Positions 39,594 through 48,428 of a DNA stretch of 51,987 nucleotides are shown piece by piece. The notes under the pieces were generated by a model that was not told the DNA's origin, did not search any database, and worked only from the letters and a program-made list of their open reading frames with translations. Both the position numbers and the translations under genes were made by a program. This DNA is from OLB16 sp964422415 (GTDB lineage: Bacteria > Hinthialibacterota > Hinthialibacteria > OLB16), in assembly GCA_964422415.1 (NCBI GenBank), contig CAYRBI010000022.1:1-51987 (forward strand). Direction: 5' to 3'. Within the stretch, counting starts at the first letter, position 1. Every line of letters begins with the position of its first letter.

Positions 39594-42500
39594 ACCTGGG
39601 GATCCCTGCTTAGGCTTAACGCCTCCCGGACCTTGGTTGTCAGGTCGGACATGTTGAAGGGCTTCTGGATGAAGTGCATATCCTCGTCCAGTACACCGTG
39701 ATGAGCAATGATGTCGGCTGTATAGCCGGACATGAAGAGACGTTTGAGATTGGGGTAGATAGACTGCAATTTGTTGGCCAAATCGCGGCCGTTCATTCCG
39801 GGCATGATCACATCGGTCACAAGCAGGTTGATCTCGCCAGTGTAGGTTTCAGCCATGCTGATGGCATCACCTGGTGTGGCGGCGGCCAATACCGTGTATC
39901 CCAAGCGTTCCAGTAAAGTGGTAGTGATGTCTAGTATCATGGATTCGTCTTCTACAAGGAGGATGGTCCCATGGCCAGACTCGGTTGTGACCGGCACAAT
40001 ATCTTTCGGTGTGGGGGCAACTTGAGCTGTATACTGGGGAAGGTATACGGTGAAAGTCGAGCCTTTTCCCAGTTCGCTGTTAACAATGATGAACCCATTG
40101 TTTTGTTTGATGATGCCGTAAACAGTGGCCAACCCAAGTCCGGTGCCTTTACCCAGCGATTTGGTGGTAAAGAAAGGCTCGAAAAGGTGTGAGAGTGTCT
40201 CGGGAGACATGCCACAGCCATTATCACGAACAGTCAGTTGAATATATGAACCGGGGATATATCCCATGTGCATGGCGCAGTAGACCTCATCGAAAGAGGC
40301 GGCGCCTGTCTCAATGGTGACTTGGCCAGTATCACCGATGGCATCCCGGGCATTGATGCATAGGTTCGCTAGTATCTGATCAATCTGGGTGGGGTCCATC
40401 TTGATCGTCCCCATGTTCCGGCCCGGACGCCATGTCAGACCGATATCCTCGCCGATAAGCCGCCGTAGCATCTTGAGCATTCCCTCCACGGTTTCGTTCA
40501 GATTGAGAATCCGGGGAATGGCAGTCTGTTTGCGCGCGAAAGCCAGGAGTTGCCGGGTAAGGTCAGCGGAGCGTTCGGCAGCTTTCTGAATTTCTTTGAG
40601 ATCGGTGAAGATGGGCTGAGCTGCGTCTACATGGTTCAAGGCGATTTCTGTGTGGCCGAGAATCACACCGAGCATGTTGTTGAAGTCATGAGCTACGCCA
40701 CCTGCGAGCCGCCCGACTGACTCCATCTTCTGGGCTTGATTCAATTGCTCCGTGAGCTTCGCGTGTTCTTTTTCCGCGCGTTTCCGTTCCGTGATGTCGA
40801 GGGATATATTGGCTAGGAACTGTACTGCCCCTGTCGTTGGATCCCGGACTGCAATTGCAGTCGTGAATACATCAATCAGTTCACCCGTCTGAAGATTACG
40901 GAATTGAAGCTCTCCTTGCCAACTGCCCTTATTCATCAGAGTGGGGAGGAGTTCTTTCTGTACGATGTCTTTGTATCTATCTGGAAAGACCTCAAAGATA
41001 ATGAAATTATCGATGGCTTCGGATTTGATACCCAACATTTGGCGGCCAGCTTCATTGAGGAAGATCATTCTTCCGTCTGGCGTGGCTAAGTTCACTAATT
41101 CCATGCTATGTTGAACTACCGCGGCCAACTTCCGCAGTTCTTCTTCAGCCTGTCTATGTTCAGTGATGAAGCGTGCTTGTTGGACATTCTGATAAGCGTA
41201 GGCTGAGAGTTGGCTGGCGAGCGTGAAAAGCGCCTTGGCAACATTCTCAAATTGGTGGTAGGACATGACTGGCACTTCCCAGAAGGCCTCTAGCACAACT
41301 TCTTCATCAAGGCCAACCTCCCGGGCATAGGTGCGCATCTGGTCTTCGGTCTGAGTTTCACCACGGACTTGACCGATCAGCCAGTTGGCGATATGCCGTC
41401 CTCCGACTGAAATTCCCGCTCCCGCTCCCCAGAGTCCCGCCCCCAGGCATGGCCGGATGCATGGGCCATCCACACAGTCGCGTCCCAACAGTGAATCGGA
41501 ATAAGTGCAACGGGAACGGCTTGCTTCGTTCGTGCGGAGTATATTGGAGCATAACCGGCAAAAACTGCTAGGCTTTGTAATGGGGGTTCCATCCGTGTCT
41601 GTGATGATCGACGCTACACCGGTGGCCTGCGAGAATTCATCCTGTAGACGTTGCAGGTCGTCTAGATTGAATAAGTCCTCAAATGTAATTCCCTCGGGAC
41701 TATCCAGTGGCCGGACTAAAGCGATCATCCGCTTTTCCAGCGCCATCTCGGCCCGTTTGCGTTCGGTGATATCCACTGCGTTACCGACGAACAGAGTCAG
41801 ATTCTGATGTTCATCGAAAACCGGCGTGATAACCGAACGGTACCAGTGGATAGAACCATCCTTATGAAAGGCGCGGTATTCAACTCCTGGGTGGACTGTT
41901 CTAGTCTCGGCGGTCCTTTGGAGGAACTCTTCGAAGATCGGAATGTCTTCCTTGTGTACGAAAAGTCTAAAATTATGACCGGCTACCTCTTCATATTCAT
42001 GTCCCAGTAAGGTTTTCCAACTCGGTGAGACAAAGGTCATCGTCCCATCCACCCCGACTGTGTAAATAATGCTCTGACTATTATCGACAATAAGCCGGTA
42101 TTTCTGTTCCGCTTCACGTAATGCATTCTCGGCCCGCCTACGCTCAGTGATGTCCCGGTGTTGAATAATCGCATGGATAACTTGTTTCTGAGCATTCAAA
42201 ACGGGTGAGATCGTTACTTCAAGGATCACCTGGGGAGAATCGGGAGCCGGTTCTTTGTGCAAGTATGAACAATCATATTCTAGCGGGAATTGAACCTTTT
42301 CACCCTTTTCAAAAACACGTTCCACCAAATGCATCAATCCTTGCTGTTTAACGATCTCATCTTCAAGAACAATATACTTCCCGACCAGTTCTTCATCGGT
42401 AACATGGAGCAATTCCCGGCAGGCCTGGTTCATCCTGAGCATCACACCCTTGTCATCGGAAACCCACATTGAAAAAGGGCTGTTTTCAAAAATGGTTTCA

Positions 42501-42913
42501 AGGAAAGACTGTGATCTCCGCAACTCATTCTCTATGCGTTTCCTGTCGGAGATGTCTCGAGCAATCGAAAAGACGTAATTCTGCCCATTGATATGATGAA
42601 CACGGCTGGATATTTCTACAGGAATTATATTCCCTGATTTTCCAACAAGGACTATCTCAAATACGATATGACCTGAATCTGATAAGATCTTGAGAACATG
42701 GTCTTTGACCTCATATGTACTCTTCGCGATAATATCTTCAGGAGAAAGGTGTAGTAGTTCTTCACGTGTATACCCTAACTGGGCACAGGCAATATCATTA
42801 ACCTCAATGAAATTGCCGGCTATCCCATTGTTCAGAGGATGGATGTATACAGCGTCATTACATATTTCGAACAGCTGTTCAATCCACTCATCAATCTCCT
42901 GACCTGGTTTCAC
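39590..42913 (-). CDS. Soluble hybrid sensor histidine kinase with PAS and PocR domains
   Basis: The 1107-residue product starts at GTG 42913 after GAGGGACACA. Three PAS domains fill about 1-395. A PocR-type ligand domain lies at about 407-580, with its Cys-rich block (SSFCRLCSNILR, then DCVDGPCIRPCLGAG), followed by a fourth PAS at about 595-715. HisKA has His742, then HATPase (DNGCGM, GTGLGLATVYG) and a receiver with Asp1034 in LLVTDVIMP. No membrane segment was seen, so the signal is cytoplasmic. PocR domains are thought to bind small hydrocarbon-type ligands, as in propanediol control. The first gene of a two-kinase operon; the 545-base gap upstream separates it from the terpenoid operon on the other strand. 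Confidence 0.92.
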   Translation of the reverse strand: MKPGQEIDEWIEQLFEICNDAVYIHPLNNGIAGNFIEVNDIACAQLGYTREELLHLSPEDIIAKSTYEVKDHVLKILSDSGHIVFEIVLVGKSGNIIPVEISSRVHHINGQNYVFSIARDISDRKRIENELRRSQSFLETIFENSPFSMWVSDDKGVMLRMNQACRELLHVTDEELVGKYIVLEDEIVKQQGLMHLVERVFEKGEKVQFPLEYDCSYLHKEPAPDSPQVILEVTISPVLNAQKQVIHAIIQHRDITERRRAENALREAEQKYRLIVDNSQSIIYTVGVDGTMTFVSPSWKTLLGHEYEEVAGHNFRLFVHKEDIPIFEEFLQRTAETRTVHPGVEYRAFHKDGSIHWYRSVITPVFDEHQNLTLFVGNAVDITERKRAEMALEKRMIALVRPLDSPEGITFEDLFNLDDLQRLQDEFSQATGVASIITDTDGTPITKPSSFCRLCSNILRTNEASRSRCTYSDSLLGRDCVDGPCIRPCLGAGLWGAGAGISVGGRHIANWLIGQVRGETQTEDQMRTYAREVGLDEEVVLEAFWEVPVMSYHQFENVAKALFTLASQLSAYAYQNVQQARFITEHRQAEEELRKLAAVVQHSMELVNLATPDGRMIFLNEAGRQMLGIKSEAIDNFIIFEVFPDRYKDIVQKELLPTLMNKGSWQGELQFRNLQTGELIDVFTTAIAVRDPTTGAVQFLANISLDITERKRAEKEHAKLTEQLNQAQKMESVGRLAGGVAHDFNNMLGVILGHTEIALNHVDAAQPIFTDLKEIQKAAERSADLTRQLLAFARKQTAIPRILNLNETVEGMLKMLRRLIGEDIGLTWRPGRNMGTIKMDPTQIDQILANLCINARDAIGDTGQVTIETGAASFDEVYCAMHMGYIPGSYIQLTVRDNGCGMSPETLSHLFEPFFTTKSLGKGTGLGLATVYGIIKQNNGFIIVNSELGKGSTFTVYLPQYTAQVAPTPKDIVPVTTESGHGTILLVEDESMILDITTTLLERLGYTVLAAATPGDAISMAETYTGEINLLVTDVIMPGMNGRDLANKLQSIYPNLKRLFMSGYTADIIAHHGVLDEDMHFIQKPFNMSDLTTKVREALSLSRDPQV

Positions 42914-43458
42914 TGTGTCCCTCGATTCTAGTTGGAGTGAGACTCTCCGTTTGGCGCTGATCCCTGTTCGAAGTGGAAAATCGATCCTATAGGATACTTT
43001 ATCTCATTCTGCTGGTTCTCCCAGTTAGAGTCATGAGTTCGGGTTGCTTGAGACTCGTGCTTCCGAATACCCCTGAGTATATTTTCTACAGCTCTTAACA
43101 CATGCGGGGGTGGGGAGGAAGGAGAGAATGGCACCACCCGCCCCACAGTGAACATTTGTATATTCTAGATGGGAGAGAACCAGGAACCCATGATTGTGCA
43201 CCTCCCCCGATAATTTTGGTAAGTCAAAACACACTGGCCGAAAATGTACCTAGTGTTTTCCGCCGGTAGTCCGAGCTGGGGAGAAGGTCGATTCCGATTC
43301 ATATACAAAAGCAATCTTACGGCTTCTCACCTTGACACAAGATTCTAAACCCGCTGATGGGGGCAGGCAATAAAAAAAGGCATTGGAGGTGAACAATGAT
43401 TCATACCGGCCATGCCTTATACCTTGTGGAATACCGTTTGTCATGAGAGGGTAAGGAT
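42914..43458. promoter_or_regulatory. Divergent region between kinase operon and terpenoid operon
   Basis: 545 bases with no long gene. The right end contains a well-spaced SD (GGAGGT at 43385-43390) before a 16-codon reading frame (see next entry). Inverted repeats near 43355-43380 were too weak to call a riboswitch, and no cobalamin-, SAM- or c-di-GMP-type consensus was recognised. Promoters for both operons must lie here. Confidence 0.4.
43396..43446 (+). CDS. Possible 16-codon leader peptide
   Basis: ATG at 43396 follows GGAGGTGAACA; the peptide reads MIHTGHALYLVEYRLS and stops 12 bases before the first gene of the terpenoid operon. The strong SD and close spacing suggest a translated leader that could couple or attenuate the operon. 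It is short, so chance is a real alternative. Confidence 0.3.
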   Translation: MIHTGHALYLVEYRLS

Positions 43459-43812
43459 ATGTGCTCATTACCACGGATCTTGTACTGCCACTGTGCCTAT
43501 GCGGCTGTGGTTCCCAAAATGGTCAAGGACGAGGTTCTCGCCCAGTTGAATACAGCTGGGAGAGAATTCGACATGGTTGCCGATCTGTGCGAGATGTCGG
43601 CACGAAGAGATCCATTACTGAAAGACTATGCCACTCGTAAGAATGTGAAGATCGTAGCCTGTTTCCCACGTGCGGTGAGAGGACTTTTCAAAGCCGCTGA
43701 TGCCATGTTACCGGAGAATGGGATAGAGATCCTGAATATGCGCTCTGAATCTCCAGAAAAGATTACCCAGGCCATCCTCGGAGAGGCCCCCTGCGGCGGA
43801 GAGATATTATGA
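43459..43812 (+). CDS. Small conserved Cys-containing protein of the terpenoid operon
   Basis: A 117-residue product; no named family. Near the start it reads ILYCHCAYAAVVPK (CxC), then VADLCEMSARRDPLLKDYA, then VKIVACFPRAVRGLFKAA, and a C-terminal ..APCGG. The regular spacing of single cysteines at the ends of predicted strands suggests an electron-transfer or Fe-S-handling partner, like proteins I recall next to ferredoxin genes in other anaerobe-type genomes. It is translationally coupled to the ferredoxin-type gene by an ATGA overlap (43809-43812). GAGGGTAAGGAT precedes ATG. Confidence 0.65.
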   Translation: MCSLPRILYCHCAYAAVVPKMVKDEVLAQLNTAGREFDMVADLCEMSARRDPLLKDYATRKNVKIVACFPRAVRGLFKAADAMLPENGIEILNMRSESPEKITQAILGEAPCGGEIL

Positions 43813-44642
43813 TTTCCACTCGCGCCCCCCAGATCCGGGTTGTGATTTTTGACGGTGAAGGCAGCCTCCCGCTGGAGACCAAGCGGCGCTTCGAGATCTT
43901 GTGTGCCTTACTTGAAAAGGGGTATCCGGTCAGTATGATCCGCACACGGGAGCATCTCACGGAGGATACGGCGGTCGTGGTGGTGGTCTTGGGCCAGTTC
44001 GTTGAAGGACAGCCGCGATGGAGCGAGGATGGGAATGTCTTCTTCCGCGAGATCAGCGGCAAGGATACCCCATCGGTATTAGAGGTTGTCGAAGAGGTTC
44101 GTTCTAGAACCGGGGCTTTTCAACCCGGCGGATGGAAGCCGTGGTTTCCAGTCATCGACTATGAGCGTTGCGTGAACTGCCTGCAATGCCTCTCGTTCTG
44201 TCTATTTGGTGTGTATGGCACTTCACCGGAGGGCATCCTCGAGGTTCAACATGAGGCCAACTGTAAGACTGGTTGCCCGGCCTGCGCACGGGTCTGTCCC
44301 GAGGCCGCGATCATCTTCCCCAAGTATCACTCTGGCCCGATTAATGGAGATACCGCCAATACCGGGGAACTCCGGCCAGAGGTGGTGCAGATCAACATCC
44401 CCTCACTCTTGGAGGGAGATACACTTCAGACGCTACGAGACCGTAACACTCAAACGCGCCACCGTTTTTCAAAAGACAGGGATGAAGATCAGGCCCGCGC
44501 GGAACGGCGGCATCACCTTCAGGAGATCCAGAAAGCTCTGGATATTCCGGATGAGCTGATCAAACTTTTTCCCGGCGCGGATAGCGACACTGACACTCCG
44601 TTGAAAAGGGATGCAGCAGTGGAGCCGCTTTCACGGGAATGA
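43809..44642 (+). CDS. 2[4Fe-4S] ferredoxin-type protein
   Basis: A 277-residue product. The first 105 residues form an uncharacterised alpha/beta domain. Two cluster motifs follow: Cys121, 124, 127 and 131 (CVNCLQCLSFC) and Cys152, 156, 159 and 163 (CKTGCPACARVC), with Pro164 as usual after the last ligand of a ferredoxin cluster. The last 80 residues are charged and helical. It probably passes low-potential electrons, plausibly to the radical SAM enzyme encoded 34 bases downstream. It overlaps the gene before by four bases. The partner is inferred from position. Confidence 0.8.
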   Translation: MISTRAPQIRVVIFDGEGSLPLETKRRFEILCALLEKGYPVSMIRTREHLTEDTAVVVVVLGQFVEGQPRWSEDGNVFFREISGKDTPSVLEVVEEVRSRTGAFQPGGWKPWFPVIDYERCVNCLQCLSFCLFGVYGTSPEGILEVQHEANCKTGCPACARVCPEAAIIFPKYHSGPINGDTANTGELRPEVVQINIPSLLEGDTLQTLRDRNTQTRHRFSKDRDEDQARAERRHHLQEIQKALDIPDELIKLFPGADSDTDTPLKRDAAVEPLSRE

Positions 44643-44676
44643 CGACGAGAGAGAGCAAGACTGACCGGGACACCCC

Positions 44677-45867
44677 ATGTTGCTTCAACTCACCAAACGG
44701 ATGCTCTCTGAGACCGATCCCCGGTTGCTCTGTAAGTTTATGTGGAGCTTCGGCTACAAGGGTATGCGTTCGGTCCAGCGCTTCAAACAGCGAATTAGGA
44801 AGGGCGTCTATTTCCCGCCGTTTCTCTATGTGTCGATCATCAACTCCTGCCAGCTCCGTTGTCAGGGGTGCTGGGTGGATGTCGATTCACCGCGCGTAAT
44901 GATCCCGGTGGAAGAGATGCATAGTCTGATCGAGAAGGCCCAGAGATACGGGAACAGCTTTTTCGGGATCCTTGGTGGTGAACCGCTGCTACACCCGCAG
45001 CTCTTCGAGATCCTCGAATCTCATCCGGATTGCTATTTTCAACTCTTCACCAATGGACAACTCCTCACCGATGAAACTGCCCAGCGCCTACGCGCGGCCG
45101 GCAATGTGACTCCGCTGATCAGCATCGAGGGATCGGAGATAGCCAGTGATGAACGCCGGGGTGGTAAGGATGTCCTGAACCGCACCTTGGAAGGGCTGGC
45201 GAATTGCCATAAACATAAGTTAATCACGGGTGTTGCCACCAGTGTCTGTCAGACCAACTATGATCTGGTCAGTGAAGAATGGCTCCATCGTTTGATTGAC
45301 CTTGGGGTACATTATGCCTGGTTCTACACCTACCGCCCTGTCGGCCCCCGGCCAGCGCCGCATCTGGCCTTAACACCTGCCCAGGTGCTGCGGATGCGCC
45401 GCTTCATCGTAACCATGCGCTCACGGTTGCCGATTGGGATCGTGGATGCCTATTGGGATGACCAGGGCCAAGCGCTTTGCCCGATGGTGACCGGGATCAG
45501 TCACCATATCGGCCCCGACGGGCACATCGAGCCTTGCCCGGTCATCCAGTTCGCCAAGGAAACAATCCGCGATAAGGACAGCCTTTATGATTTGATCGCC
45601 GGCTCGGAGTTCCTCCGCGATTTCCGTGAAACCTCGGCGAAAGCTACCCGTGGCTGTGTCATCCTTGAACGGCCTGATCTGGTCAAAGAGATTGTCGAAC
45701 GGCATGGAGCCATGGACACTACCCAACGCGGCACCGGGCTGGAGGAACTCGCGGCCATGCAACCCCGTGGGAGCCAATACATCCCCGGGGAACTGATCCC
45801 GGAAGAACATTGGATGTATCGTTTTGCCAAGAAGTATTGGTTCTTCGGCTTTGGAGCGTATGCTTGA
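44677..45867 (+). CDS. Radical SAM enzyme of the terpenoid operon
   Basis: A 396-residue product. Cys58, Cys62 and Cys65 (SCQLRCQGCW) bind the [4Fe-4S] cluster that cleaves S-adenosylmethionine; GGEPLLHPQ is the SAM-binding GGE motif. After the barrel, further cysteines in QALCPMV, EPCPVI and TRGCVIL suggest an auxiliary cluster as in SPASM/twitch proteins. The target is unknown. Given its neighbours it may modify a polyprenyl or cyclised terpenoid, comparable in principle to HpnH or HpnJ in hopanoid pathways, but the sequence does not show it to be either. The gene after it starts inside its last codons. The start at 44677 has a poor SD. Confidence 0.88.
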   Translation: MLLQLTKRMLSETDPRLLCKFMWSFGYKGMRSVQRFKQRIRKGVYFPPFLYVSIINSCQLRCQGCWVDVDSPRVMIPVEEMHSLIEKAQRYGNSFFGILGGEPLLHPQLFEILESHPDCYFQLFTNGQLLTDETAQRLRAAGNVTPLISIEGSEIASDERRGGKDVLNRTLEGLANCHKHKLITGVATSVCQTNYDLVSEEWLHRLIDLGVHYAWFYTYRPVGPRPAPHLALTPAQVLRMRRFIVTMRSRLPIGIVDAYWDDQGQALCPMVTGISHHIGPDGHIEPCPVIQFAKETIRDKDSLYDLIAGSEFLRDFRETSAKATRGCVILERPDLVKEIVERHGAMDTTQRGTGLEELAAMQPRGSQYIPGELIPEEHWMYRFAKKYWFFGFGAYA

Positions 45868-47605
45868 GATAGGGCTTCGATTGATGCAATCCACAGTTTT
45901 GAAAATACCTCGTCCCGTCCCCCCCGATCGAGACCGTCCACCCCGTGAGGATATCCCCCAGACCCGCAAGGAACGGGAGTGGATGAAGGTTCAAGTCCGG
46001 GATTACATTGAGGCCAACCGGCCTGTTCCCCCGCTTTCCTTCGAGGAACTACTTCATCATTGCAGCCGTTTCCTCGAACTCCATGGGCACGACCCCAAAT
46101 ACCGTGACTTCGCCATGATTCTGCTCAATGGCGAGGCCTGGCGGGACCAATTGGCAAGTGTCCCTTTTACCCGCCGTCTACTTCTGCTGCCCAAATGCCT
46201 ACGAGCCGAGGAACGCTGTCCCGCGCAGTTCGATGGCTTTGGGTTGGTCTGCAAGAACTGTGGACGGTGTGCGATTCAGGAACTTCAATCCGAGGCTGAA
46301 CGTCTGGGGTATGCGGTTCTCTGTGCGGAGGGGTCCGCGTTGGTGACCTCGATTATCCAGACTGGAAAGATCGATGCCATTATCGGCGTGAGCTGCCTAC
46401 CGGTCTTGGAGAAGACCTTCCCTTATATGGAGGCCGCGGCTATCCCCGGCATGGCAATCCCGCTGCTTCAGGATGATTGCAAGGAAACCTCGGTGGATAC
46501 CGACTGGGTGTGGGATGTGATCCACCTGACCAGTGATGACTGGACCTACCGTCTGGATCTGGATGCCCTGCGGCGTGAGATCGAGGCCTGGTTCGAGCCG
46601 GACTCGCTGGATAAGAATCTCGGTCCCGCGCATTCACAGACTGAACAGATTGCCCGCCGGTGGTTGATCAAGAGTGGTAAGCGTTGGCGGCCCTTCCTGA
46701 CTGCTTGCACCTACAAGGCCCTGGCCTCTGATCCGGTCGCCCCCTTACCCAAGGGGTTGCGTCCGGTCGCCATCGCGGTTGAGTGCTTTCATAAAGCCTC
46801 CTTGATCCATGATGACATCGAGGATGCGGATGCTGTCCGTTATGGAGAGCCAACCCTGCATGAGGAGTATGGCCTCCCAGCCGCATTGAATGTGGGCGAC
46901 CTGCTGCTGGGAGAGGGTTACCGGTTGATCGCCGAATCGGATGCCCCACCGGAAGCCCGGATGGAGATGGTCCGCGCTGCCGCCGAGGGGCATCGTACCC
47001 TTTGCCTGGGTCAGGGCGCGGAATTGTGCTGGGCGCGCACTCCCAAGCCACTTTCCACTGTGGAAGTGCTGGAGATCTTTCGCCAGAAGACTTCTCCCGC
47101 CTTCGAGGTTGCCCTAAAGCTCGGTGCATTGTATGCGGGAAAGGCGAGTATGGATGGTGGTCTTTCCGAGGTCTTGGCCCGGTATAGTGAGTCGTTGGGA
47201 ATCGCCTATCAGATCCGCGATGACTTGGAGGACCTGTCTGAGACCGATGTTCCCGGTCAATCACCGGTTATGAGGCCATGGCTCCCGCTCGCGGTGGCGC
47301 TTGAACGTGCCAAGGGTGACTCCAAAGCGGTGATTGAATCGGTTTGGCTCGGAAAGACCGGAGTGGAGGAATCTGTACGGACCATCATCTCCGAATCAGG
47401 TACCGGGAAGCGTTGCCATAGTCTGCTGGATTCCTTCCGGGAGGAGGCAGTGCGTTCGCTGGCGGAATTGGAGAATCCGGCGCTCAAGGGATTGCTCCGC
47501 CGGGTGGTGACGAAAATCTTTGGCGTGGAGATGAGGGGCTGGTGCAGTGAGTTTGAGACTCGAAATGCTGCAAGCCGCGAGCCGGGCATCACGGTTATTG
47601 GGTGA
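45860..47605 (+). CDS. DUF116-polyprenyl diphosphate synthase fusion
   Basis: A 581-residue product from ATG 45860, overlapping the radical SAM stop by 8 bases; ATG 45884 is an alternative. Residues about 100-220 are DUF116: PKCLRAEERCPAQFDG, CKNCGRC, IIGVSCLPVLEK and LQDDCKETSVD, rich in conserved cysteines that may carry an Fe-S cluster. Residues about 255-560 are a trans-isoprenyl diphosphate synthase: SGKRWRP for IPP, the first Asp-rich motif at 318-322 (DDIED) and the second at 454-458 (DDLED). That part joins IPP units to an allylic diphosphate. I know of no described enzyme combining the two, although the fusion may exist in unstudied genomes. Chain length not readable with confidence. 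Confidence 0.85.
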   Translation: MLEIGLRLMQSTVLKIPRPVPPDRDRPPREDIPQTRKEREWMKVQVRDYIEANRPVPPLSFEELLHHCSRFLELHGHDPKYRDFAMILLNGEAWRDQLASVPFTRRLLLLPKCLRAEERCPAQFDGFGLVCKNCGRCAIQELQSEAERLGYAVLCAEGSALVTSIIQTGKIDAIIGVSCLPVLEKTFPYMEAAAIPGMAIPLLQDDCKETSVDTDWVWDVIHLTSDDWTYRLDLDALRREIEAWFEPDSLDKNLGPAHSQTEQIARRWLIKSGKRWRPFLTACTYKALASDPVAPLPKGLRPVAIAVECFHKASLIHDDIEDADAVRYGEPTLHEEYGLPAALNVGDLLLGEGYRLIAESDAPPEARMEMVRAAAEGHRTLCLGQGAELCWARTPKPLSTVEVLEIFRQKTSPAFEVALKLGALYAGKASMDGGLSEVLARYSESLGIAYQIRDDLEDLSETDVPGQSPVMRPWLPLAVALERAKGDSKAVIESVWLGKTGVEESVRTIISESGTGKRCHSLLDSFREEAVRSLAELENPALKGLLRRVVTKIFGVEMRGWCSEFETRNAASREPGITVIG

Positions 47606-48428
47606 GTCCGCCGGGCTGGTTGCCAACTTCCTGTTAAACCATTTGACCTCCGAGGGCGGCTTCAAGGACCGCGATGGGAAAAGCGACCTTTATTACACGG
47701 TTTTCGGGCTTGAGGGGATGCTCGCCCTAGGGGTGGAAGTGCCTGTCTCTCACCTGATCGCTTACCTGGAATCCTTCGGTGGCGGTGAGGAGTTGGATTT
47801 CGTGCATACCACCTGCCTGGCGCGTTGCTGGGCGGCCCTGCCCGGTGTGGACTGTCCCCCGGAGTTTCGTACACGGATTATGCGCCGGGTAGCATCCTTC
47901 CGGAGCGAAGATGGGGCATACAGCGATACCCCAGGCAGCGCCAAGGGAACCCTCTATGGTTGTTTCCTGGCTGCCGGCGCCTACCAGGACCTGGAGGAGG
48001 CTCTTCCGGACCAGCCAGCCCTTCTCGCATGTATCCAGGGGCTCCGTGCCGAGGATGGGGGGTATGCCAATGGAGATGACCTACCCATGGGATTGACTCC
48101 TCCCACCGCCGCCGCAGCTTCGCTCCTGCACCACCTCGGCCATCCGGTACCGCCGGAACTGACCGGGTGGTTGCTCGCCCGCCATCACCCCAAGGGCGGG
48201 TTTTTCGCTACACCTATCGCACCCATACCGGATCTGCTCTCCACCGCCACCGCGCTTCATGCCTTGGCGGGGCTGGAGGTAGACCTGGGGAATTTGAAAG
48301 AGCCATGCCTCGATTTTATCGACAGCCTCTGGTCCAAGGTGGGAGCCTTCCATGGTAGCTGGGCGGATGATGGCTTGGACTGCGAATACATCTTCTATGC
48401 GCTCCTGGCGCTGGGACATCTGTGCTGA
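47547..48428 (+). CDS. Small prenyltransferase/squalene-oxidase-repeat (alpha-alpha barrel) protein
   Basis: A 293-residue product from GTG 47547, overlapping the preceding gene by 59 bases. Repeats such as LTSEGGFKDRDGK, RSEDGAYSDTPGSAKG, RAEDGGYANGDD and HHPKGGFFATP are the QW-like repeats of terpene cyclases and prenyltransferase beta subunits. One alpha-alpha barrel domain is expected, half the size of a hopene cyclase. No DxDD motif is present. The tail DDGLDCEYIFYALLALG resembles the metal-binding end of GGTase-beta-like proteins. It might act on or present a polyprenyl chain beside the full-size cyclase. The stop overlaps the next start (TGATG). Confidence 0.8.
   Translation: MSLRLEMLQAASRASRLLGESAGLVANFLLNHLTSEGGFKDRDGKSDLYYTVFGLEGMLALGVEVPVSHLIAYLESFGGGEELDFVHTTCLARCWAALPGVDCPPEFRTRIMRRVASFRSEDGAYSDTPGSAKGTLYGCFLAAGAYQDLEEALPDQPALLACIQGLRAEDGGYANGDDLPMGLTPPTAAAASLLHHLGHPVPPELTGWLLARHHPKGGFFATPIAPIPDLLSTATALHALAGLEVDLGNLKEPCLDFIDSLWSKVGAFHGSWADDGLDCEYIFYALLALGHLC

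Noticed and set aside
43330..43385. Possible riboswitch before the terpenoid operon
   Set aside because: No match to cobalamin, SAM, c-di-GMP or TPP consensus elements could be seen; pairing is weak.
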